DNA of 64,000 nt from Pseudomonas sp. 2FG (GTDB lineage Bacteria > Pseudomonadota > Gammaproteobacteria > Pseudomonadales > Pseudomonadaceae), in assembly GCF_005502935.1 (NCBI RefSeq), contig NZ_SCMP01000002.1:124001-188000 (forward strand). Reading direction: 5' to 3'. Positions 9,610-23,644 of the stretch are shown here, one piece after another; the stretch's first letter is position 1, and every line of letters starts with the position of its first letter. A model generated the notes under the pieces. The model was not told the DNA's origin. It did not search any database and was given only the letters and a program-made list of their open reading frames with translations. The translations under genes and the position numbers were made by a program.

Positions 9610-10380
9610 TTAGGCTTCTACAACGGCGCAGATCAGGTGTATCCCGCGCGCCGTGATCGATTCACGGGCCTCCGTTGGGAGGCGTTCGTCGGTAATCAGG
9701 GTATGGATGCTGCTCCAGGGCAGCTCCAGATTGGGAATCTTGCGGCCGATCTTATCGGCCTCGACCATGACTATGACTTCACGGGCGACTTCGGCCATGA
9801 CCCGGCTCAGGCCCAACAGCTCATTGAAGGTCGTAGTGCCACGCGCCAGGTCGATACCATCGGCCCCGATAAAGAGCTGATCGAAATCGTAGGAGCGCAG
9901 CACTTGCTCGGCGACTTGGCCCTGGAAGGATTCAGAATGTGGGTCCCAGGTGCCGCCAGTCATCAACAACACCGGCTCGTGTTCCAGCTCGCGCAAGGCG
10001 CTGACCACGCTCAAGGAATTGGTCATCACCAGCAAACCGGGTTTGTAGCCGAGCTCCGGAATCAACGCCGCGGTGGTGCTACCGCTATCGATGATGATCC
10101 GTGCGTGTTCACGCAACAGCCCGGCCGCAGCACGACCGATAGCCTGCTTGTATTTGGAGATCGGTTGGCCGCCGTCGGCGATCAGTTCCTGCGGCATCGG
10201 CACCGCCCCGCCGTAACGACGCAGCAACAGGCCGTTCTTCTCCAGCGCGCCGAGGTCTTTGCGGATGGTGACTTCCGAGGTGGCGAAGCGCTTGGCCAGC
10301 TCATCGACGCTGACTTCACCCTGCTCGGTGAGCAGCGCAAGAATGGCGTGACGGCGTTGCGGGGTGTTGCGCTTCGACAT
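9610..10380 (-). CDS. glmR: DeoR-family transcriptional regulator next to glmS (GlmR-type)
   Basis: The 256-residue protein has an N-terminal DeoR helix-turn-helix ([20 protein letters not shown], then [20 protein letters not shown]) and a C-terminal sugar-phosphate sensor domain ([14 protein letters not shown] near 95; [13 protein letters not shown] near 170). Between glmS and glmU is where pseudomonads carry the regulator named GlmR, thought to sense amino-sugar phosphates. The symbol rests on position plus family. It is read in the same direction as glmS. Confidence 0.88.
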   Translation of the reverse strand: MSKRNTPQRRHAILALLTEQGEVSVDELAKRFATSEVTIRKDLGALEKNGLLLRRYGGAVPMPQELIADGGQPISKYKQAIGRAAAGLLREHARIIIDSGSTTAALIPELGYKPGLLVMTNSLSVVSALRELEHEPVLLMTGGTWDPHSESFQGQVAEQVLRSYDFDQLFIGADGIDLARGTTTFNELLGLSRVMAEVAREVIVMVEADKIGRKIPNLELPWSSIHTLITDERLPTEARESITARGIHLICAVVEA

Positions 10381-10455
10381 AGGCCAGTTAAGTTTCGATT
10401 CGAAAGATAAGTGCGCGAATCAAAACCTATCGAAGCTTTTTCGTCAAGCGGGAAA

Positions 10456-10549
10456 CGACGTAGGGTGGACAACGCTGTGCTTGTCCACCAAGCGAAACGC
10501 TGGCGAAACCGTCGGTGGATAACGCTTCGCGGTTATCCACCCTACGTCG
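10456..10549. repeat. Double-hairpin REP-like element (BIME-like) between glmU and glmR
   Basis: Outer arms of 14 nt (10456-10469 and 10536-10549, core GTAGGGTGGA) are exact inverted copies. Inside them sit two separate hairpins: GGTGGACAA/TTGTCCACC (10464-10489) and GGTGGATAAC/GTTATCCACC (10514-10541). The two units point at each other, as in bacterial interspersed mosaic elements. It fills the gap between the glmU stop and the glmR start. Confidence 0.8.
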
Positions 10550-10551
10550 CA

Positions 10552-11910
10552 TCACTTCTTGGTCGGGCGCTTCCAGCCTTCGATATTGCGCTGCTTGGCC
10601 CGGCCCACCGCCAGGGTGGCGGCCGGTACATCGGCGGTAATCACCGAGCCGGCGCCAGTGGTGGCACCGTCGCCGAGCGCCACAGGAGCAACCAGGGCGC
10701 TGTTGGAGCCGATAAACACGTCTTCGCCCAACACGGTCTTGAACTTGTTGGCGCCATCGTAGTTGCAAGTAATGGTGCCCGCGCCGATGTTGCTTCGCGC
10801 CCCCACTTCGGCGTCGCCCAGGTAACTCAGGTGGCCGGCCTTGGCGCCTTCGCCCAGCACGGCGTTTTTCAACTCGACGAAGTTACCCACATGCGCCTTG
10901 GCGCCCAGCACCGAACCTGGGCGCAAGCGTGCGAACGGTCCGGCATCGCTGCCCTCGCCCAACTCGGCACCCTCGAGATGGCTGTTGGCTTTGACCACCG
11001 CACCTCTGCGCAGGGTGCTGTTCTTGATCACGCAGTTGGGGCCGATCTCGACGTTATCTTCGATGAGCACCCGGCCTTCGAGTATCACGTTGATGTCGAT
11101 CAGCACATCGCGGCCCACCGTCACCTCGCCACGCAGATCGAAACGTGCCGGATCGCGCAGGGTCACACCCTGGGCCATCAACTGGCGGGCCGCGCGTTGT
11201 TGGTAATGGCGCTCGAGTTCGGCCAGCTGCATGCGGTCGTTGGCGCCCTGCACTTCCATGGCATCCAGCGGCTGCTCGGTGGCCACCACCAGGCCGTCGG
11301 CCACCGCCATGGCGATCACGTCGGTCAGGTAGTACTCGCCCTGGGCGTTGTTGTTCGACAGGCGGCCGAGCCAGTCGGCCAGGCACTTGCCGGGCACCGC
11401 GAGGATGCCGGTATTGCCTTCGCAGATCGCCCGCTGCTCGGGCGTCGCATCCTTGTGTTCGACTATGGCTTTGACCAGGCCCTGGTCGTCGCGAACGATC
11501 CGCCCGTAGCCGGTCGGATCGTTCAGATCGACCGTCAACAGCCCAAGCTGCTCGGAACTGACCCGTTGCAGCAGGCGCTGCAGGGTGTCGACCTCGATCA
11601 ACGGCACATCGCCATAGAGGATCAGCACGTTCTCGGCCGAAAGCTTGGGCAGCGCCTGCGCCACCGCGTGGCCGGTGCCCAGTTGCTGGGCTTGCAGCAC
11701 GAAGCTCAGGTCGTCCGCGGCCAACCGCTCGCGCACGGTTTCCGCGCCGTGGCCGATCACCACCTGGATGCTCTGCGGCTGCAGTAGCCGGGCGCTGTCG
11801 ATGACATGCCCGAGCATGGATTTACCGGCGACCGGATGCAGCACCTTGGGTAGCGCGGAACGCATGCGCGTGCCTTGGCCGGCGGCGAGGATGACGATAT
11901 CGAGAGACAT
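10552..11910 (-). CDS. glmU: Bifunctional GlcNAc-1-P uridyltransferase / GlcN-1-P acetyltransferase
   Basis: The 452-residue protein opens with the nucleotidyltransferase motif [20 protein letters not shown] (residues 8-27), has [11 protein letters not shown] near 75 and YGDVPLI near 100. The second half is a left-handed beta-helix of hexapeptide repeats with [20 protein letters not shown] and [10 protein letters not shown]. It acetylates glucosamine-1-P and couples it to UTP, giving UDP-GlcNAc. The length fits the family (about 455). It lies with glmS and downstream of atpC, the usual pseudomonad order. Confidence 0.98.
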   Translation of the reverse strand: MSLDIVILAAGQGTRMRSALPKVLHPVAGKSMLGHVIDSARLLQPQSIQVVIGHGAETVRERLAADDLSFVLQAQQLGTGHAVAQALPKLSAENVLILYGDVPLIEVDTLQRLLQRVSSEQLGLLTVDLNDPTGYGRIVRDDQGLVKAIVEHKDATPEQRAICEGNTGILAVPGKCLADWLGRLSNNNAQGEYYLTDVIAMAVADGLVVATEQPLDAMEVQGANDRMQLAELERHYQQRAARQLMAQGVTLRDPARFDLRGEVTVGRDVLIDINVILEGRVLIEDNVEIGPNCVIKNSTLRRGAVVKANSHLEGAELGEGSDAGPFARLRPGSVLGAKAHVGNFVELKNAVLGEGAKAGHLSYLGDAEVGARSNIGAGTITCNYDGANKFKTVLGEDVFIGSNSALVAPVALGDGATTGAGSVITADVPAATLAVGRAKQRNIEGWKRPTKK

Positions 11911-11931
11911 GTGGACAGATCCTGAACAAGC

Positions 11932-11996
11932 ATAGGCCGGATGAAACCCGGTAATACACAGGAGCCGGGTTTCGCTGCGCTCTACCCAGCCTACGA
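11932..11996. repeat. Palindromic intergenic repeat between atpC and glmU
   Basis: The stem GAAACCCGG/CCGGGTTTC (11943-11951 and 11964-11972) is flanked by a weaker outer pair, TAGGCCGG against CCCAGCCTA. It resembles the repeat family with GTAGGCTGGGTAGAG cores common in pseudomonad intergenic DNA. Related decayed sequence is visible at 58840-58910. It probably has no function beyond transcript stabilisation or spread as a repeat. Confidence 0.65.
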
Positions 11997-12017
11997 ATAG
12001 GCAAAACCGGAAAAAGA

Positions 12018-12043
12018 AAAAGGGTAGCCAAGGCTACCCTTTT
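12018..12043 (-). terminator. atpC: Rho-independent terminator of the atp operon
   Basis: The stem AAGGGTAGCC/GGCTACCCTT has a 2-nt centre, with T-runs on either side, just after the atpC stop on the minus strand. It fits a strong intrinsic terminator closing the ATP synthase operon before glmU. Confidence 0.85.
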
Positions 12044-12070
12044 ACTCGATCGCGATGAAGTCTTGCGGGA

Positions 12071-12496
12071 TTAGCCGCCGAACTTCTTGCGCACCGCCTG
12101 GATGGTCCGCAGCTGAGCTGCGGCCTCGGCCAGACGGGCGGCGGCGGAACCGTAGTCGAACTCCGCGCCTCTATCATGCAGGGCCTTCTCGGCAGCCTTG
12201 ACGGCTTCCTGAGCAGAGGCTTCGTCCAGGTCGGCTGCACGCTGTACGGTGTCGGCCAGGACCTTCACCATATTCGGCTGCACTTCCAGGAAACCACCGG
12301 AGATGTAAAACACCTCGGACCAGCCACCCTGCTTGATTAGGCGGATCGGGCCCGGCTTGAGATCGGTGATCAACGGTGCGTGACCTGGAGCGATCCCGAG
12401 ATCACCCAGGTTACCGTGCGCAATCACCATCTCGACCAGACCGGAGAAGATCTCGCCTTCCGCGCTGACGATATCGCAATGGACTGTCATAGCCAT
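12071..12496 (-). CDS. atpC: ATP synthase F1 subunit epsilon
   Basis: The 141-residue protein begins [19 protein letters not shown], the start of the epsilon beta-sandwich, and has [14 protein letters not shown] near 32-45. The C-terminal half is the two-helix hairpin ([20 protein letters not shown]). It belongs to the central stalk and inhibits ATP hydrolysis. It is the last gene of the atp operon, 44 nt after atpD, followed by a strong terminator. Confidence 0.97.
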   Translation of the reverse strand: MAMTVHCDIVSAEGEIFSGLVEMVIAHGNLGDLGIAPGHAPLITDLKPGPIRLIKQGGWSEVFYISGGFLEVQPNMVKVLADTVQRAADLDEASAQEAVKAAEKALHDRGAEFDYGSAAARLAEAAAQLRTIQAVRKKFGG

Positions 12497-12540
12497 TTGC
12501 TTGCCTCAACCTGATTAGCGCCCGTTACCGGGCGCTGGGA

Positions 12541-13947
<1,407 letters not shown>

Positions 13948-14808
13948 TCAGACCGCGGCAGCGCCGCCAACGATTTCCGAGATCTCTTGGGTGATCGCCG
14001 CCTGACGCGCCTTGTTGTAGATCAGCTGCAAATCGCTGATCAGATCACCGGCGTTGTCGGTAGCGTTCTTCATCGCGATCATCCGCGCCGCTTGTTCAGC
14101 CGCGTTGTTCTCGACCACCGCCTGGTACACCTGCGACTCCACGTAGCGCACCATCAGGCCGTCGAGCAGCTCTTTAGCGTCGGGTTCGTAGAGATAGTCC
14201 CAGTGATGCTTGAGTTCCTGATCCGGATCAGCCACCAGCGGGATCAACTGCTCCACTGTCGGCTGTTGCGTCATGGTGTTGATGAACTTGTTGGAAACCA
14301 CGGACAGGCGATCAATACGGCCATCCAGGTAGGCATCCAGCATCACCTTGACGCTGCCGATCAGATCATTGATCGACGGCTCTTCGCCCAGGTGGCTGAT
14401 TGCAGCGACGACGTTACCGCCGAAGTTGCGGAAAAATGCCGCACCCTTGCTGCCTACTACGCAGATATCGATCTCTACGCCTTGTTCGCGGTTTACCGCC
14501 ATGTCCTTGACCAGGGCCTTGAACAGGTTGGTGTTCAAGCCACCGCACAGACCACGGTCACTGCTCACCACCACATAACCGACACGCTTGACTTCGCGGT
14601 CGATCATGAACGGGTGACGGTATTCCGGGTTAGCGTTGGCCAGATGACCAATCACCTGGCGGATGCGCTCCGCGTAGGGACGGCTGGCAGCCATGCGCAT
14701 TTGAGCCTTGCGCATCTTGCTGACAGCCACCTTTTCCATGGCGCTGGTGATCTTTTGCGTGCTTTTGATGCTCGCAATCTTGCTGCGAATCTCTTTTGCG
14801 CCTGCCAT
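13948..14808 (-). CDS. atpG: ATP synthase F1 subunit gamma
   Basis: The 286-residue protein begins [20 protein letters not shown], the conserved start of the gamma coiled coil, has [15 protein letters not shown] near 85, and ends with the conserved second helix ([14 protein letters not shown], then [16 protein letters not shown]). Gamma is the rotating shaft that couples proton flow in Fo to catalysis in F1. It sits 30 nt before atpD in the operon. Confidence 0.98.
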   Translation of the reverse strand: MAGAKEIRSKIASIKSTQKITSAMEKVAVSKMRKAQMRMAASRPYAERIRQVIGHLANANPEYRHPFMIDREVKRVGYVVVSSDRGLCGGLNTNLFKALVKDMAVNREQGVEIDICVVGSKGAAFFRNFGGNVVAAISHLGEEPSINDLIGSVKVMLDAYLDGRIDRLSVVSNKFINTMTQQPTVEQLIPLVADPDQELKHHWDYLYEPDAKELLDGLMVRYVESQVYQAVVENNAAEQAARMIAMKNATDNAGDLISDLQLIYNKARQAAITQEISEIVGGAAAV

Positions 14809-14858
14809 GTAACACCTATCGGGTTAGCAGGCGGGGGTCTTGCGACCCCCGCTGCGGC

Positions 14859-16403
14859 TTACCAGGTTTGGGTGGCCTTGAACTTCTCGATGCCGGCTTT
14901 CATGCCTGCGTCGATTTCGTCATTGAAGTCACCCTTCACGTTGATCTTCGCCATCAAGTCGGCGTGATCGCGGTTGAAGTAAGCAATCAGAGCTTGTTCG
15001 AAGCTGCCGATTTTGACGATCTCGATGTCCTGCAGGAAGCCACGCTCGGCGGCGTACAGGGACAGCGACATGTCGGCGATGGACATCGGCGCGTATTGCT
15101 TCTGCTTCATCAGTTCGGTAACGCGCTGACCATGCTCAAGCTGCTTACGGGTGGCTTCGTCCAGGTCAGAGGCGAACTGGGCGAAAGCCGCCAGTTCACG
15201 GTACTGAGCCAGAGCGGTACGGATACCACCGGAGAGCTTCTTGATGATCTTGGTCTGAGCCGCGCCGCCCACACGGGATACCGACACACCGGCGTTCACT
15301 GCCGGACGAATGCCGGAGTTGAACATGGCCGATTCCAGGAAGATCTGACCGTCGGTGATCGAGATCACGTTGGTCGGAACGAACGCGGACACGTCGCCAG
15401 CCTGGGTTTCGATGATCGGCAGAGCGGTCAAGGAACCGGTCTTGCCTTTCACGGCGCCATTGGTGAACTTCTCAACGTACTCTTCGGATACGCGGGAAGC
15501 GCGCTCCAGCAGACGGCTGTGGAGATAGAACACGTCGCCTGGGTAGGCTTCACGGCCTGGCGGACGGCGCAGCAGCAAGGAAATCTGGCGATAGGCCACG
15601 GCTTGCTTGGACAGATCGTCATAGACGATCAGCGCGTCTTCGCCGCGGTCACGGAAGTACTCGCCCATGGTGCAGCCGGCGTACGGTGCGATGAACTGCA
15701 GCGCAGCGGATTCGGAAGCACTGGCCGCGACGATGATGGTGTTAGCCAACGCGCCGTTTTCTTCCAGTTTGCGAACCACGTTGGCGATGGTCGATTGCTT
15801 CTGACCGATAGCGACGTAGACGCAGCGGATGCCGCTGTCTCTTTGGTTGATGATCGTGTCGATCGCCAGAGCGGTTTTACCGATCTGACGGTCACCGATG
15901 ATCAGCTCACGCTGGCCACGGCCAACCGGGATCATGGCATCGACGGCCTTGTAACCGGTTTGTACCGGTTGGTCGACCGACTTACGCCAGATCACGCCCG
16001 GTGCAACCTTCTCAACCGCGTCGGTAGCGACGTTGTTCAGCGGGCCTTTACCGTCGACGGGGTTACCCAGGGCATCGACCACACGACCCAGCAGTTCCGG
16101 ACCAACCGGCACTTCGAGGATGCGGCCGGTGCACTTGGCACTCATGCCTTCGGCCAGCGACTGGTAGGCACCGAGAACCACGGCGCCGACAGAGTCGCGC
16201 TCCAGGTTCATCGCCATACCGTAGACGCCGCCCGGGAACTCGATCATTTCGCCGTACATAACGTCGGCCAGACCGTGAATCCGCACGATACCGTCGGACA
16301 CGCTGACGACTGTGCCTTCGTTACGGGCTTGGGAGGTCACATCGAGTTTTTCGATGCGGCCCTTGATGATTTCACTTATTTCGGAAGGATTGAGTTGCTG
16401 CAT
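14859..16403 (-). CDS. atpA: ATP synthase F1 subunit alpha
   Basis: The 514-residue protein starts [20 protein letters not shown]. It has the non-catalytic Walker [14 protein letters not shown] (~169-181), [20 protein letters not shown] (Walker B region) and [20 protein letters not shown]. The last is the alpha/beta signature region, which carries the SVSRVG sequence further on. It forms the F1 hexamer with beta. Position between atpH and atpG is standard. Confidence 0.99.
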   Translation of the reverse strand: MQQLNPSEISEIIKGRIEKLDVTSQARNEGTVVSVSDGIVRIHGLADVMYGEMIEFPGGVYGMAMNLERDSVGAVVLGAYQSLAEGMSAKCTGRILEVPVGPELLGRVVDALGNPVDGKGPLNNVATDAVEKVAPGVIWRKSVDQPVQTGYKAVDAMIPVGRGQRELIIGDRQIGKTALAIDTIINQRDSGIRCVYVAIGQKQSTIANVVRKLEENGALANTIIVAASASESAALQFIAPYAGCTMGEYFRDRGEDALIVYDDLSKQAVAYRQISLLLRRPPGREAYPGDVFYLHSRLLERASRVSEEYVEKFTNGAVKGKTGSLTALPIIETQAGDVSAFVPTNVISITDGQIFLESAMFNSGIRPAVNAGVSVSRVGGAAQTKIIKKLSGGIRTALAQYRELAAFAQFASDLDEATRKQLEHGQRVTELMKQKQYAPMSIADMSLSLYAAERGFLQDIEIVKIGSFEQALIAYFNRDHADLMAKINVKGDFNDEIDAGMKAGIEKFKATQTW

Positions 16404-16424
16404 TGCTCTGCTGCCCCTTCAAAC

Positions 16425-16961
16425 TCAAGATTTCAATGCTTCGGCTAGTTGCGCGAGTTTGCCGCGAACTGAGCCATCGATAACCAGGTCGCCGGCGCGG
16501 ATCACGACACCACCGATCAGGGTGGCATCCTCCGCAGCGTGCAGGCGCACTTCCCGGCCGAGCCGTGCACTGAGAACCTTGGCGAGTTTGTCTTGCTGTT
16601 CTTCGTTCAATGCGAAGGCACTGGTGACGTCCACATCAACCGATTTTTCCTGTTCGGCTTTCAACAGCTCGAACAGTTCGGCGATCTCCGGCAACAACTC
16701 CAGACGGTTGTTCTCGGAAATGACGTGAAGGAAATTCTGTACCTTGGCGTCGAACTTATCACCACACACCTCGATAAAGGTGGTGGCCTTATCTGTACTC
16801 GTCAGACGCGGGGCCGTGAGCACGCGCTGCATGCGGTCGTCTTGCGACACCGCTGCAGCCAGGCCGAGCATGGCTGACCAATTGGCCAGTTGCTGGTGGG
16901 CCTGAGCGTACTCAAAAGCAGCCTTGGCGTAAGGTCGGGCCAACGTGGTCAGTTCTGCCAT
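16425..16961 (-). CDS. atpH: ATP synthase F1 subunit delta
   Basis: The 178-residue protein opens with [20 protein letters not shown], the OSCP/delta N-terminal helical domain, and carries the C-terminal motif [20 protein letters not shown], the delta signature. It ties the peripheral stalk to the top of F1. It is 22 nt ahead of atpA. Confidence 0.97.
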   Translation of the reverse strand: MAELTTLARPYAKAAFEYAQAHQQLANWSAMLGLAAAVSQDDRMQRVLTAPRLTSTDKATTFIEVCGDKFDAKVQNFLHVISENNRLELLPEIAELFELLKAEQEKSVDVDVTSAFALNEEQQDKLAKVLSARLGREVRLHAAEDATLIGGVVIRAGDLVIDGSVRGKLAQLAEALKS

Positions 16962-16975
16962 GATCGCGCCCTCGC

Positions 16976-17446
16976 TTAAATTTCGGCTGCCAGTTTGGAA
17001 ACCAGCTCCGCATGCGCGTTACGGTCGATAGTGGCGCCCAGAATCTTCTCAGCACCGCTGATCGCCAAGCCACCCAGTTGGGCCCGCAGGGCGTCTTTGA
17101 CGCTGTTCAGTTCCTGTTCGATCTCGGCCTGAGCCTGAGTCTTCAGGCGCTCACCTTCAACACGGGCCTGATCGCGAGCTTCGTCGACGATCTGGGTAGC
17201 GCGTTTCTTGGCTTGCTCAATGATTTCAGCTGCCTGGGTTTTGGCGTCGCGCAGTTGCAGGCCCACTTTTTCGTGGGCGAGCTCCAAATCACGAGCCGCA
17301 CGGCTGGCAGCGTCCAGTCCATCCGCAATCTTCTTCTGACGCTCCTGCAAAGCCGCGATGACCGGAGGCCACACGAACTTCATGCAGAACAGCACAAAGA
17401 TGAAGAAGGCAACGGACTGGCCAATCAGGGTTGCATTAATGTTCAC
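16976..17446 (-). CDS. atpF: ATP synthase Fo subunit b
   Basis: The 156-residue protein has one N-terminal membrane helix ([20 protein letters not shown]), then [19 protein letters not shown] and a long charged coiled coil through to the end. This is the peripheral-stalk dimer subunit. Length and order match the family. Confidence 0.97.
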   Translation of the reverse strand: MNINATLIGQSVAFFIFVLFCMKFVWPPVIAALQERQKKIADGLDAASRAARDLELAHEKVGLQLRDAKTQAAEIIEQAKKRATQIVDEARDQARVEGERLKTQAQAEIEQELNSVKDALRAQLGGLAISGAEKILGATIDRNAHAELVSKLAAEI

Positions 17447-17516
17447 GCCAACACCTCGCTCGTTCGTTGTCCGTCAAACCAATCACTCGAAATCCCATCG
17501 CTGGGATTCCAGAGCA

Positions 17517-17804
<288 letters not shown>

Positions 17805-17867
17805 TTAAGGTTGTTAAGGTAAAGCGGTAAAGCGAAATCAGTTGTTGCCTTTGCCCTTGCGGGCTTC

Positions 17868-17945
17868 CACTCAAAACACCGCACACCCTCTTCCGCCCTT
17901 CGGGCACCTTCTCCCCGAGGGGCGAAGGTCAGCGGGTGCGCTACG
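17868..17945. repeat. GC-rich hairpin repeat in the atpB-atpE gap
   Basis: The sequence contains GCCCTTCGGGC and the imperfect hairpin CCTTCTCCCCGAGGGGCGAAGG-like stem, with ACCCTCTTCC and GGTGCGC arms around them. This is the style of the CCCTCTCCC repeat family of pseudomonad intergenic DNA. It lies inside the operon, so it may tune the relative yield of atpB and the abundant atpE. The claim rests on symmetry alone. Confidence 0.5.
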
Positions 17946-17950
17946 CGTTT

Positions 17951-19244
<1,294 letters not shown>

Positions 19245-19405
19245 CAAGCTTTTCTCCGGCTTTTCGGCCTCTGGCGTCAGTCAATTCAAATCAACGACTT
19301 GGCATAGTTTGTGCCGACAAAATGCGCGCAGAGTATAGGGGGCGTTCCACCCCTATTCAACTGCCCGGTAGTGATTTCCGACTACTCGCTACATGTGCAA
19401 TTGTT

Positions 19406-20278
19406 TTAGCGAATGTGGGCCAGGACACCTTGCAACTCATCCAGCGAGCTATAGCGGATGACCAATTGCCCCTTACCCTTTTGCCCGTGCTTGATCTGCA
19501 CCGGAGAGCCCAGGCGCTCAGCCAGGCGCTGCTCCAGGCGGCTGATGTCCGGGTCGACCTTGGGCGGTTCAAGCGGCTTTTCTTTGCTGTTCAGCCAGTG
19601 GCGTACCAGCGCTTCGGTTTGGCGCACGGTCAGACCACGTGCGACAACATGTCGCGCCCCTTCGACCTGCTGTTCTGCCGGTAAACCGAGCAAGGCGCGG
19701 GCATGCCCCATCTCCAGGTCACCATGGGACAGGAGGATCTTGATCTCTTCCGGCAGGGCAATCAGGCGCAGCAGGTTGGTGATGGTGACGCGCGATTTGC
19801 CGACCGCTTCGGCGACTTGCTGCTGGGTCAGCTGGAACTCCTGCTGCAAGCGCTGCAAGGCGACCGCTTCTTCGATCGGGTTGAGGTCTTCGCGCTGGAT
19901 GTTCTCGATCAAGGCCATGGCGATGGCCGCCTCATCGGGCACTTCGCGAACCATCGCCGGAATCTTGTCCAAGCCAGCTTGCTGGCTGGCGCGCCAACGG
20001 CGTTCACCGGCGATGATCTCGAACCGACCGGCACCGATCGGGCGCACCACGATGGGCTGCATCACGCCTTGGGCCCTGATCGATTGCGCCAGTTCGTCCA
20101 GTGCGGTGGCGTCCATGTCGCGACGCGGCTGGTATTTACCGCGCTGGATCAGGTCCAGCGGTATGTATTGCAGCTCGCGGGTATCGGCTTGCACGGCTTC
20201 TTCCTGCAAAGCATTGACGCTGCTGCCGCCCAGCAGGGCGTCCAGCCCGCGCCCGAGACCTCGTTTTTTGATCGCCAT
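19406..20278 (-). CDS. parB: Chromosome-partitioning protein ParB
   Basis: The 290-residue protein begins MAIKKRGLGRGLDALLGG. The ParB/Srx CTPase core follows (QPRRDMDATALDELAQSI, then FEIIAGERRWRASQQAGL, the GERRxRA box). Next come the helix-turn-helix VAEAVGKSRVTITNLLRL and a C-terminal dimer domain. It binds parS, slides as a CTP clamp, and works with ParA to segregate the origin. parS sites are present in this window inside recF. It is 9 nt after parA. Confidence 0.98.
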   Translation of the reverse strand: MAIKKRGLGRGLDALLGGSSVNALQEEAVQADTRELQYIPLDLIQRGKYQPRRDMDATALDELAQSIRAQGVMQPIVVRPIGAGRFEIIAGERRWRASQQAGLDKIPAMVREVPDEAAIAMALIENIQREDLNPIEEAVALQRLQQEFQLTQQQVAEAVGKSRVTITNLLRLIALPEEIKILLSHGDLEMGHARALLGLPAEQQVEGARHVVARGLTVRQTEALVRHWLNSKEKPLEPPKVDPDISRLEQRLAERLGSPVQIKHGQKGKGQLVIRYSSLDELQGVLAHIR

Positions 20279-20287
20279 GCGAGTTCC

Positions 20288-21076
20288 TTATGCTTTTGCG
20301 GTTCGGATGACGCTGCGCTGACGCCGCGACAATTCACCGGCCAAGGCCAGGTAGGCGAGGGCACCACGGGATTGCTTGTCGTAGACCAGCGCCGGCATGC
20401 CGAAGCTTGGGGCCTCGGCCAACCGCACGTTGCGCGGGATCACGGTGTCGTAGAGCTTGTCGCCGAAGTGTTCTTTCAGTTGGGCGGAAACATCGTTGGT
20501 CAGGCTGATGCGGGGGTCGTACATGGTGCGCAGCAGGCCTTCGATCTTCAGCGCCGGATTGAGCAGCTTGCCAATCCGCTGGATCGAGTTGACCAAGTCG
20601 GTGAGCCCTTCCAGTGCGTAATACTCGCACTGCATCGGAATGATCACCCCATCGGCGGCAACCAGCGCATTGACCGTCAGCATCGACAGTGACGGCGGGC
20701 AGTCGATGAGGATGTAGTCGTAGTTTTCGCGAATCGGCGCCAAGGCCTGGCGCAGGCGGCTTTCCTTGGCCGGCATGTCCAGCAGGGCCACTTCGGCGGC
20801 GGTCAGGTCGCGGTTGGCCGGCAGCAGCTGATAGCCGCCGTGCTCGGAGAACTGCATGGCCTCGCCCAGGCTGCACTCGCCGATCAACACGTCGTAGATC
20901 GAATGCTCGAGCGCCAGCTTGTCGACGCCGCTCCCCGTGGTCGCGTTGCCCTGCGGATCGAGGTCGATCAACAGCACCCGGCGCTTGGTGGCAACCAGGG
21001 AAGCCGCGAGGTTGATGCAGGTGGTGGTCTTGGCGACACCACCTTTCTGGTTGGCGATGGCGAATACTTTAGCCAT
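20288..21076 (-). CDS. parA: Chromosome-partitioning ATPase ParA (Soj)
   Basis: The 262-residue protein has a deviant Walker [18 protein letters not shown] (~11-27) with the signature first Lys, [15 protein letters not shown], and [16 protein letters not shown] (Walker B). It is a DNA-bound ATPase that moves ParB-parS complexes. There is no N-terminal DNA-binding domain, so it is the chromosomal type Ib-like short form. It overlaps the end of rsmG by 8 nt. Confidence 0.98.
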   Translation of the reverse strand: MAKVFAIANQKGGVAKTTTCINLAASLVATKRRVLLIDLDPQGNATTGSGVDKLALEHSIYDVLIGECSLGEAMQFSEHGGYQLLPANRDLTAAEVALLDMPAKESRLRQALAPIRENYDYILIDCPPSLSMLTVNALVAADGVIIPMQCEYYALEGLTDLVNSIQRIGKLLNPALKIEGLLRTMYDPRISLTNDVSAQLKEHFGDKLYDTVIPRNVRLAEAPSFGMPALVYDKQSRGALAYLALAGELSRRQRSVIRTAKA

Positions 21077-21749
21077 GGTCAGCGTCTGTCCCGGTTTGAG
21101 GCCCTAGGGTGCGGCGCAGTATCAGCAGATGGCGTTGGCCTTGGCAACCGGGAACCTTGAGCACATGGGTAGCGGTCAGCCGGAAGTCCGCCGGCAACGC
21201 CTGCAGCTCGTCGTCCGGATGCACGCCTTTCATCGCCAACCACCGCGTATTCAGATCGCCCAGGTGACGAGTCCAGTTGGCAAAGTCTTCCAGCGCGCTG
21301 AACGCCCGCGAACAGATACCGGCGAACGGCTGCGCAGGCCTGAAGCCTTCCACCCGGCTGTGGATAACTTCCAGATTGGCCAGTTTCAGTTCCAGCTTCA
21401 CCTGAGTGAGGAAACGAGTCTTCTTGCCGTTGGAATCCAGCAGCGTGAAGTGGCGCTCGGGGAACAGAATCGCCAGTGGAATACCCGGCATACCGCCGCC
21501 GCTGCCGACGTCGAGCCAGTTATCCCCAGCCTCGCGCACGAAGGGCACCACGCTGAGGCTGTCGAGCAGGTGTCGCGAGACCATTTCGTCGGGATCGCGC
21601 ACGGCGGTGAGGTTATAGGCCTTGTTCCACTTGATCAGCAGGGCCAGGTAAGCCAGCAACTGGCTGTGCTGGCTTTCACTCAGGCTGACGCCCAACAGCT
21701 CGGCACCACGGGTCAGTTCAGTTGCGTGTAACGCGGTAACCAGGGACAT
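21069..21749 (-). CDS. rsmG: 16S rRNA (guanine527-N7)-methyltransferase
   Basis: The 226-residue protein has the SAM motif [20 protein letters not shown] (~79-98), preceded by [17 protein letters not shown], the GidB signature. It methylates G527 of 16S rRNA. The start ATG shares its A with the mnmG stop codon (TGATG), showing translational coupling. The C-terminus runs slightly longer than in P. aeruginosa as I recall (~214). Confidence 0.97.
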   Translation of the reverse strand: MSLVTALHATELTRGAELLGVSLSESQHSQLLAYLALLIKWNKAYNLTAVRDPDEMVSRHLLDSLSVVPFVREAGDNWLDVGSGGGMPGIPLAILFPERHFTLLDSNGKKTRFLTQVKLELKLANLEVIHSRVEGFRPAQPFAGICSRAFSALEDFANWTRHLGDLNTRWLAMKGVHPDDELQALPADFRLTATHVLKVPGCQGQRHLLILRRTLGPQTGTDADHG

Positions 21750-23644
21750 CAGGCGCTTTGCTCCAACTGACGCCCGGCGCCGCGTTTTTTCAGGTGAATC
21801 ATCAGCAGGGAAATCGCCGCCGGGGTGACCCCGGGAATCCGTGAGGCCTGGCCGAGGGTTTCCGGGCGAGACTGGCCGAGCTTGTGCTGGATCTCTTTCG
21901 ACAGGCCGGAAATACCCGTGTAGTCGATATCCTCGGGCAGCTTGATCTCTTCACTGGCGCGCAGACGGGCGATCTCGTCCTGTTGGCGGTCGATGTAACC
22001 GGCGTACTTGGTCTTGATCTCGACCTGTTCCGCGACTTGCGGATCGCTGCTACCCGCGCCCGTGACTTCGATCAGCCCGGCGTAATCGATTTCCGGGCGA
22101 GTCAGCAGGTTGAGCAGGTTGTATTCGTGGGTCAGCGGCGTGCCGAAACGCTCGGCGAGCGCATCGCCCTGGGCTGTGCCCGGGCGCACCCAGGTGCTTT
22201 TCAGCCGTTGCTCTTCCAGTTCGATGCCTTCGCGCTTGGCGCAGAACGCCGCCCACCGCCGGTCATCGACCAGGCCGAGCTCGCGGCCTTTTTCGGTCAG
22301 GCGCAGGTCGGCGTTGTCCTCACGGAGGATCAGCCGGTACTCGGCCCGCGAGGTGAACATCCGGTAGGGTTCTTGCGTGCCCAGGGTGATCAGGTCGTCG
22401 ACCAGCACGCCGAGGTAGGCCTCGTCGCGACGTGGACACCAGCTGTCTTTGCCCTGGGCGCGCAACGCGGCGTTAGCCCCGGCGAGCAGACCTTGGGCGC
22501 CGGCTTCTTCGTAACCGGTGGTGCCGTTGATCTGGCCGGCGAAGAACAGCCCGCCGATCACCTTGGTTTCCAGGCTGTATTTCAGGTCGCGCGGATCGAA
22601 GTAGTCGTACTCGATGGCATAGCCCGGCCGCACTATGTGGGCGTTTTCCAGGCCGCGGATCGAGCGCACCAGTTCCAGCTGCACATCGAAGGGCAGCGAG
22701 GTGGAGATACCGTTCGGGTACAGCTCGTGGGTGGTCAGGCCTTCGGGCTCGATAAACACCTGGTGACTGTCCTTGTCGGCGAAGCGATGGATCTTGTCTT
22801 CGATCGACGGGCAGTAGCGCGGACCAATCCCTTCGATCACCCCGGAATACATCGGCGAGCGATTGAGGTTGGCGGCGATGATTTCGTGGGTGCGCGCATT
22901 GGTGTGGGTAATCCAGCAGCTGACTTGCTGCGGATGCTGCTCTTTCGAACCGAGGAAGGACATCACCGGAATCGGCGTGTCGCCGGGCTGCTCGGTCATC
23001 ACCGAGAAATCCACCGAGCGGCCATCGATACGTGGTGGTGTGCCGGTTTTCAACCGACCGACGCGTAACGGGTGTTCACGCAGGCGTTGCGCCAAGGCAA
23101 TCGACGGCGGGTCACCGGCACGACCACCGGAGTGGTTCTGCAACCCTATGTGGATAAGTCCGCCGAGGAAGGTGCCGGTGGTCAGCACCACGGATTCGGC
23201 GAAGAAGCGCAGCCCCATCTGCGTCACTACGCCACGCACCTGATCCTGCTCGACGATCAGGTCGTCGCAGGCTTGCTGGAATATCCACAGATTCGGCTGG
23301 TTTTCCAGGCTGTGGCGGATCGCGGCCTTGTACAGAACACGGTCGGCCTGGGCGCGAGTGGCGCGTACGGCGGGGCCTTTGCGGCTGTTCAGCACGCGAA
23401 ACTGGATGCCACCTCTGTCGGTCGCTTCTGCCATGGCGCCGCCGAGGGCGTCGATTTCCTTGACCAGGTGGCTTTTACCTATGCCGCCGATGGCTGGGTT
23501 GCAGCTCATCTGCCCGAGGGTTTCCACGTTATGGGTCAGCAACAGGGTTTTCACACCCATACGTGCAGCCGCCAGCGCGGCCTCGGTACCGGCATGGCCG
23601 CCGCCGATGACGATCACATCAAAACGGGAAGGGAAATCCACCAC
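21749..23644 (-). CDS. mnmG: tRNA uridine-5-carboxymethylaminomethyl modification enzyme, FAD subunit
   Basis: The 631-residue protein opens with the FAD Rossmann motif [19 protein letters not shown] (~12-30). It has [31 protein letters not shown] and [20 protein letters not shown], the GidA signatures. With MnmE it installs the cmnm5 group on wobble U34 of tRNAs. Start [10 protein letters not shown] is the normal one. Its promoter must lie in the origin-like DNA upstream. Confidence 0.99.
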   Translation of the reverse strand: MVDFPSRFDVIVIGGGHAGTEAALAAARMGVKTLLLTHNVETLGQMSCNPAIGGIGKSHLVKEIDALGGAMAEATDRGGIQFRVLNSRKGPAVRATRAQADRVLYKAAIRHSLENQPNLWIFQQACDDLIVEQDQVRGVVTQMGLRFFAESVVLTTGTFLGGLIHIGLQNHSGGRAGDPPSIALAQRLREHPLRVGRLKTGTPPRIDGRSVDFSVMTEQPGDTPIPVMSFLGSKEQHPQQVSCWITHTNARTHEIIAANLNRSPMYSGVIEGIGPRYCPSIEDKIHRFADKDSHQVFIEPEGLTTHELYPNGISTSLPFDVQLELVRSIRGLENAHIVRPGYAIEYDYFDPRDLKYSLETKVIGGLFFAGQINGTTGYEEAGAQGLLAGANAALRAQGKDSWCPRRDEAYLGVLVDDLITLGTQEPYRMFTSRAEYRLILREDNADLRLTEKGRELGLVDDRRWAAFCAKREGIELEEQRLKSTWVRPGTAQGDALAERFGTPLTHEYNLLNLLTRPEIDYAGLIEVTGAGSSDPQVAEQVEIKTKYAGYIDRQQDEIARLRASEEIKLPEDIDYTGISGLSKEIQHKLGQSRPETLGQASRIPGVTPAAISLLMIHLKKRGAGRQLEQSA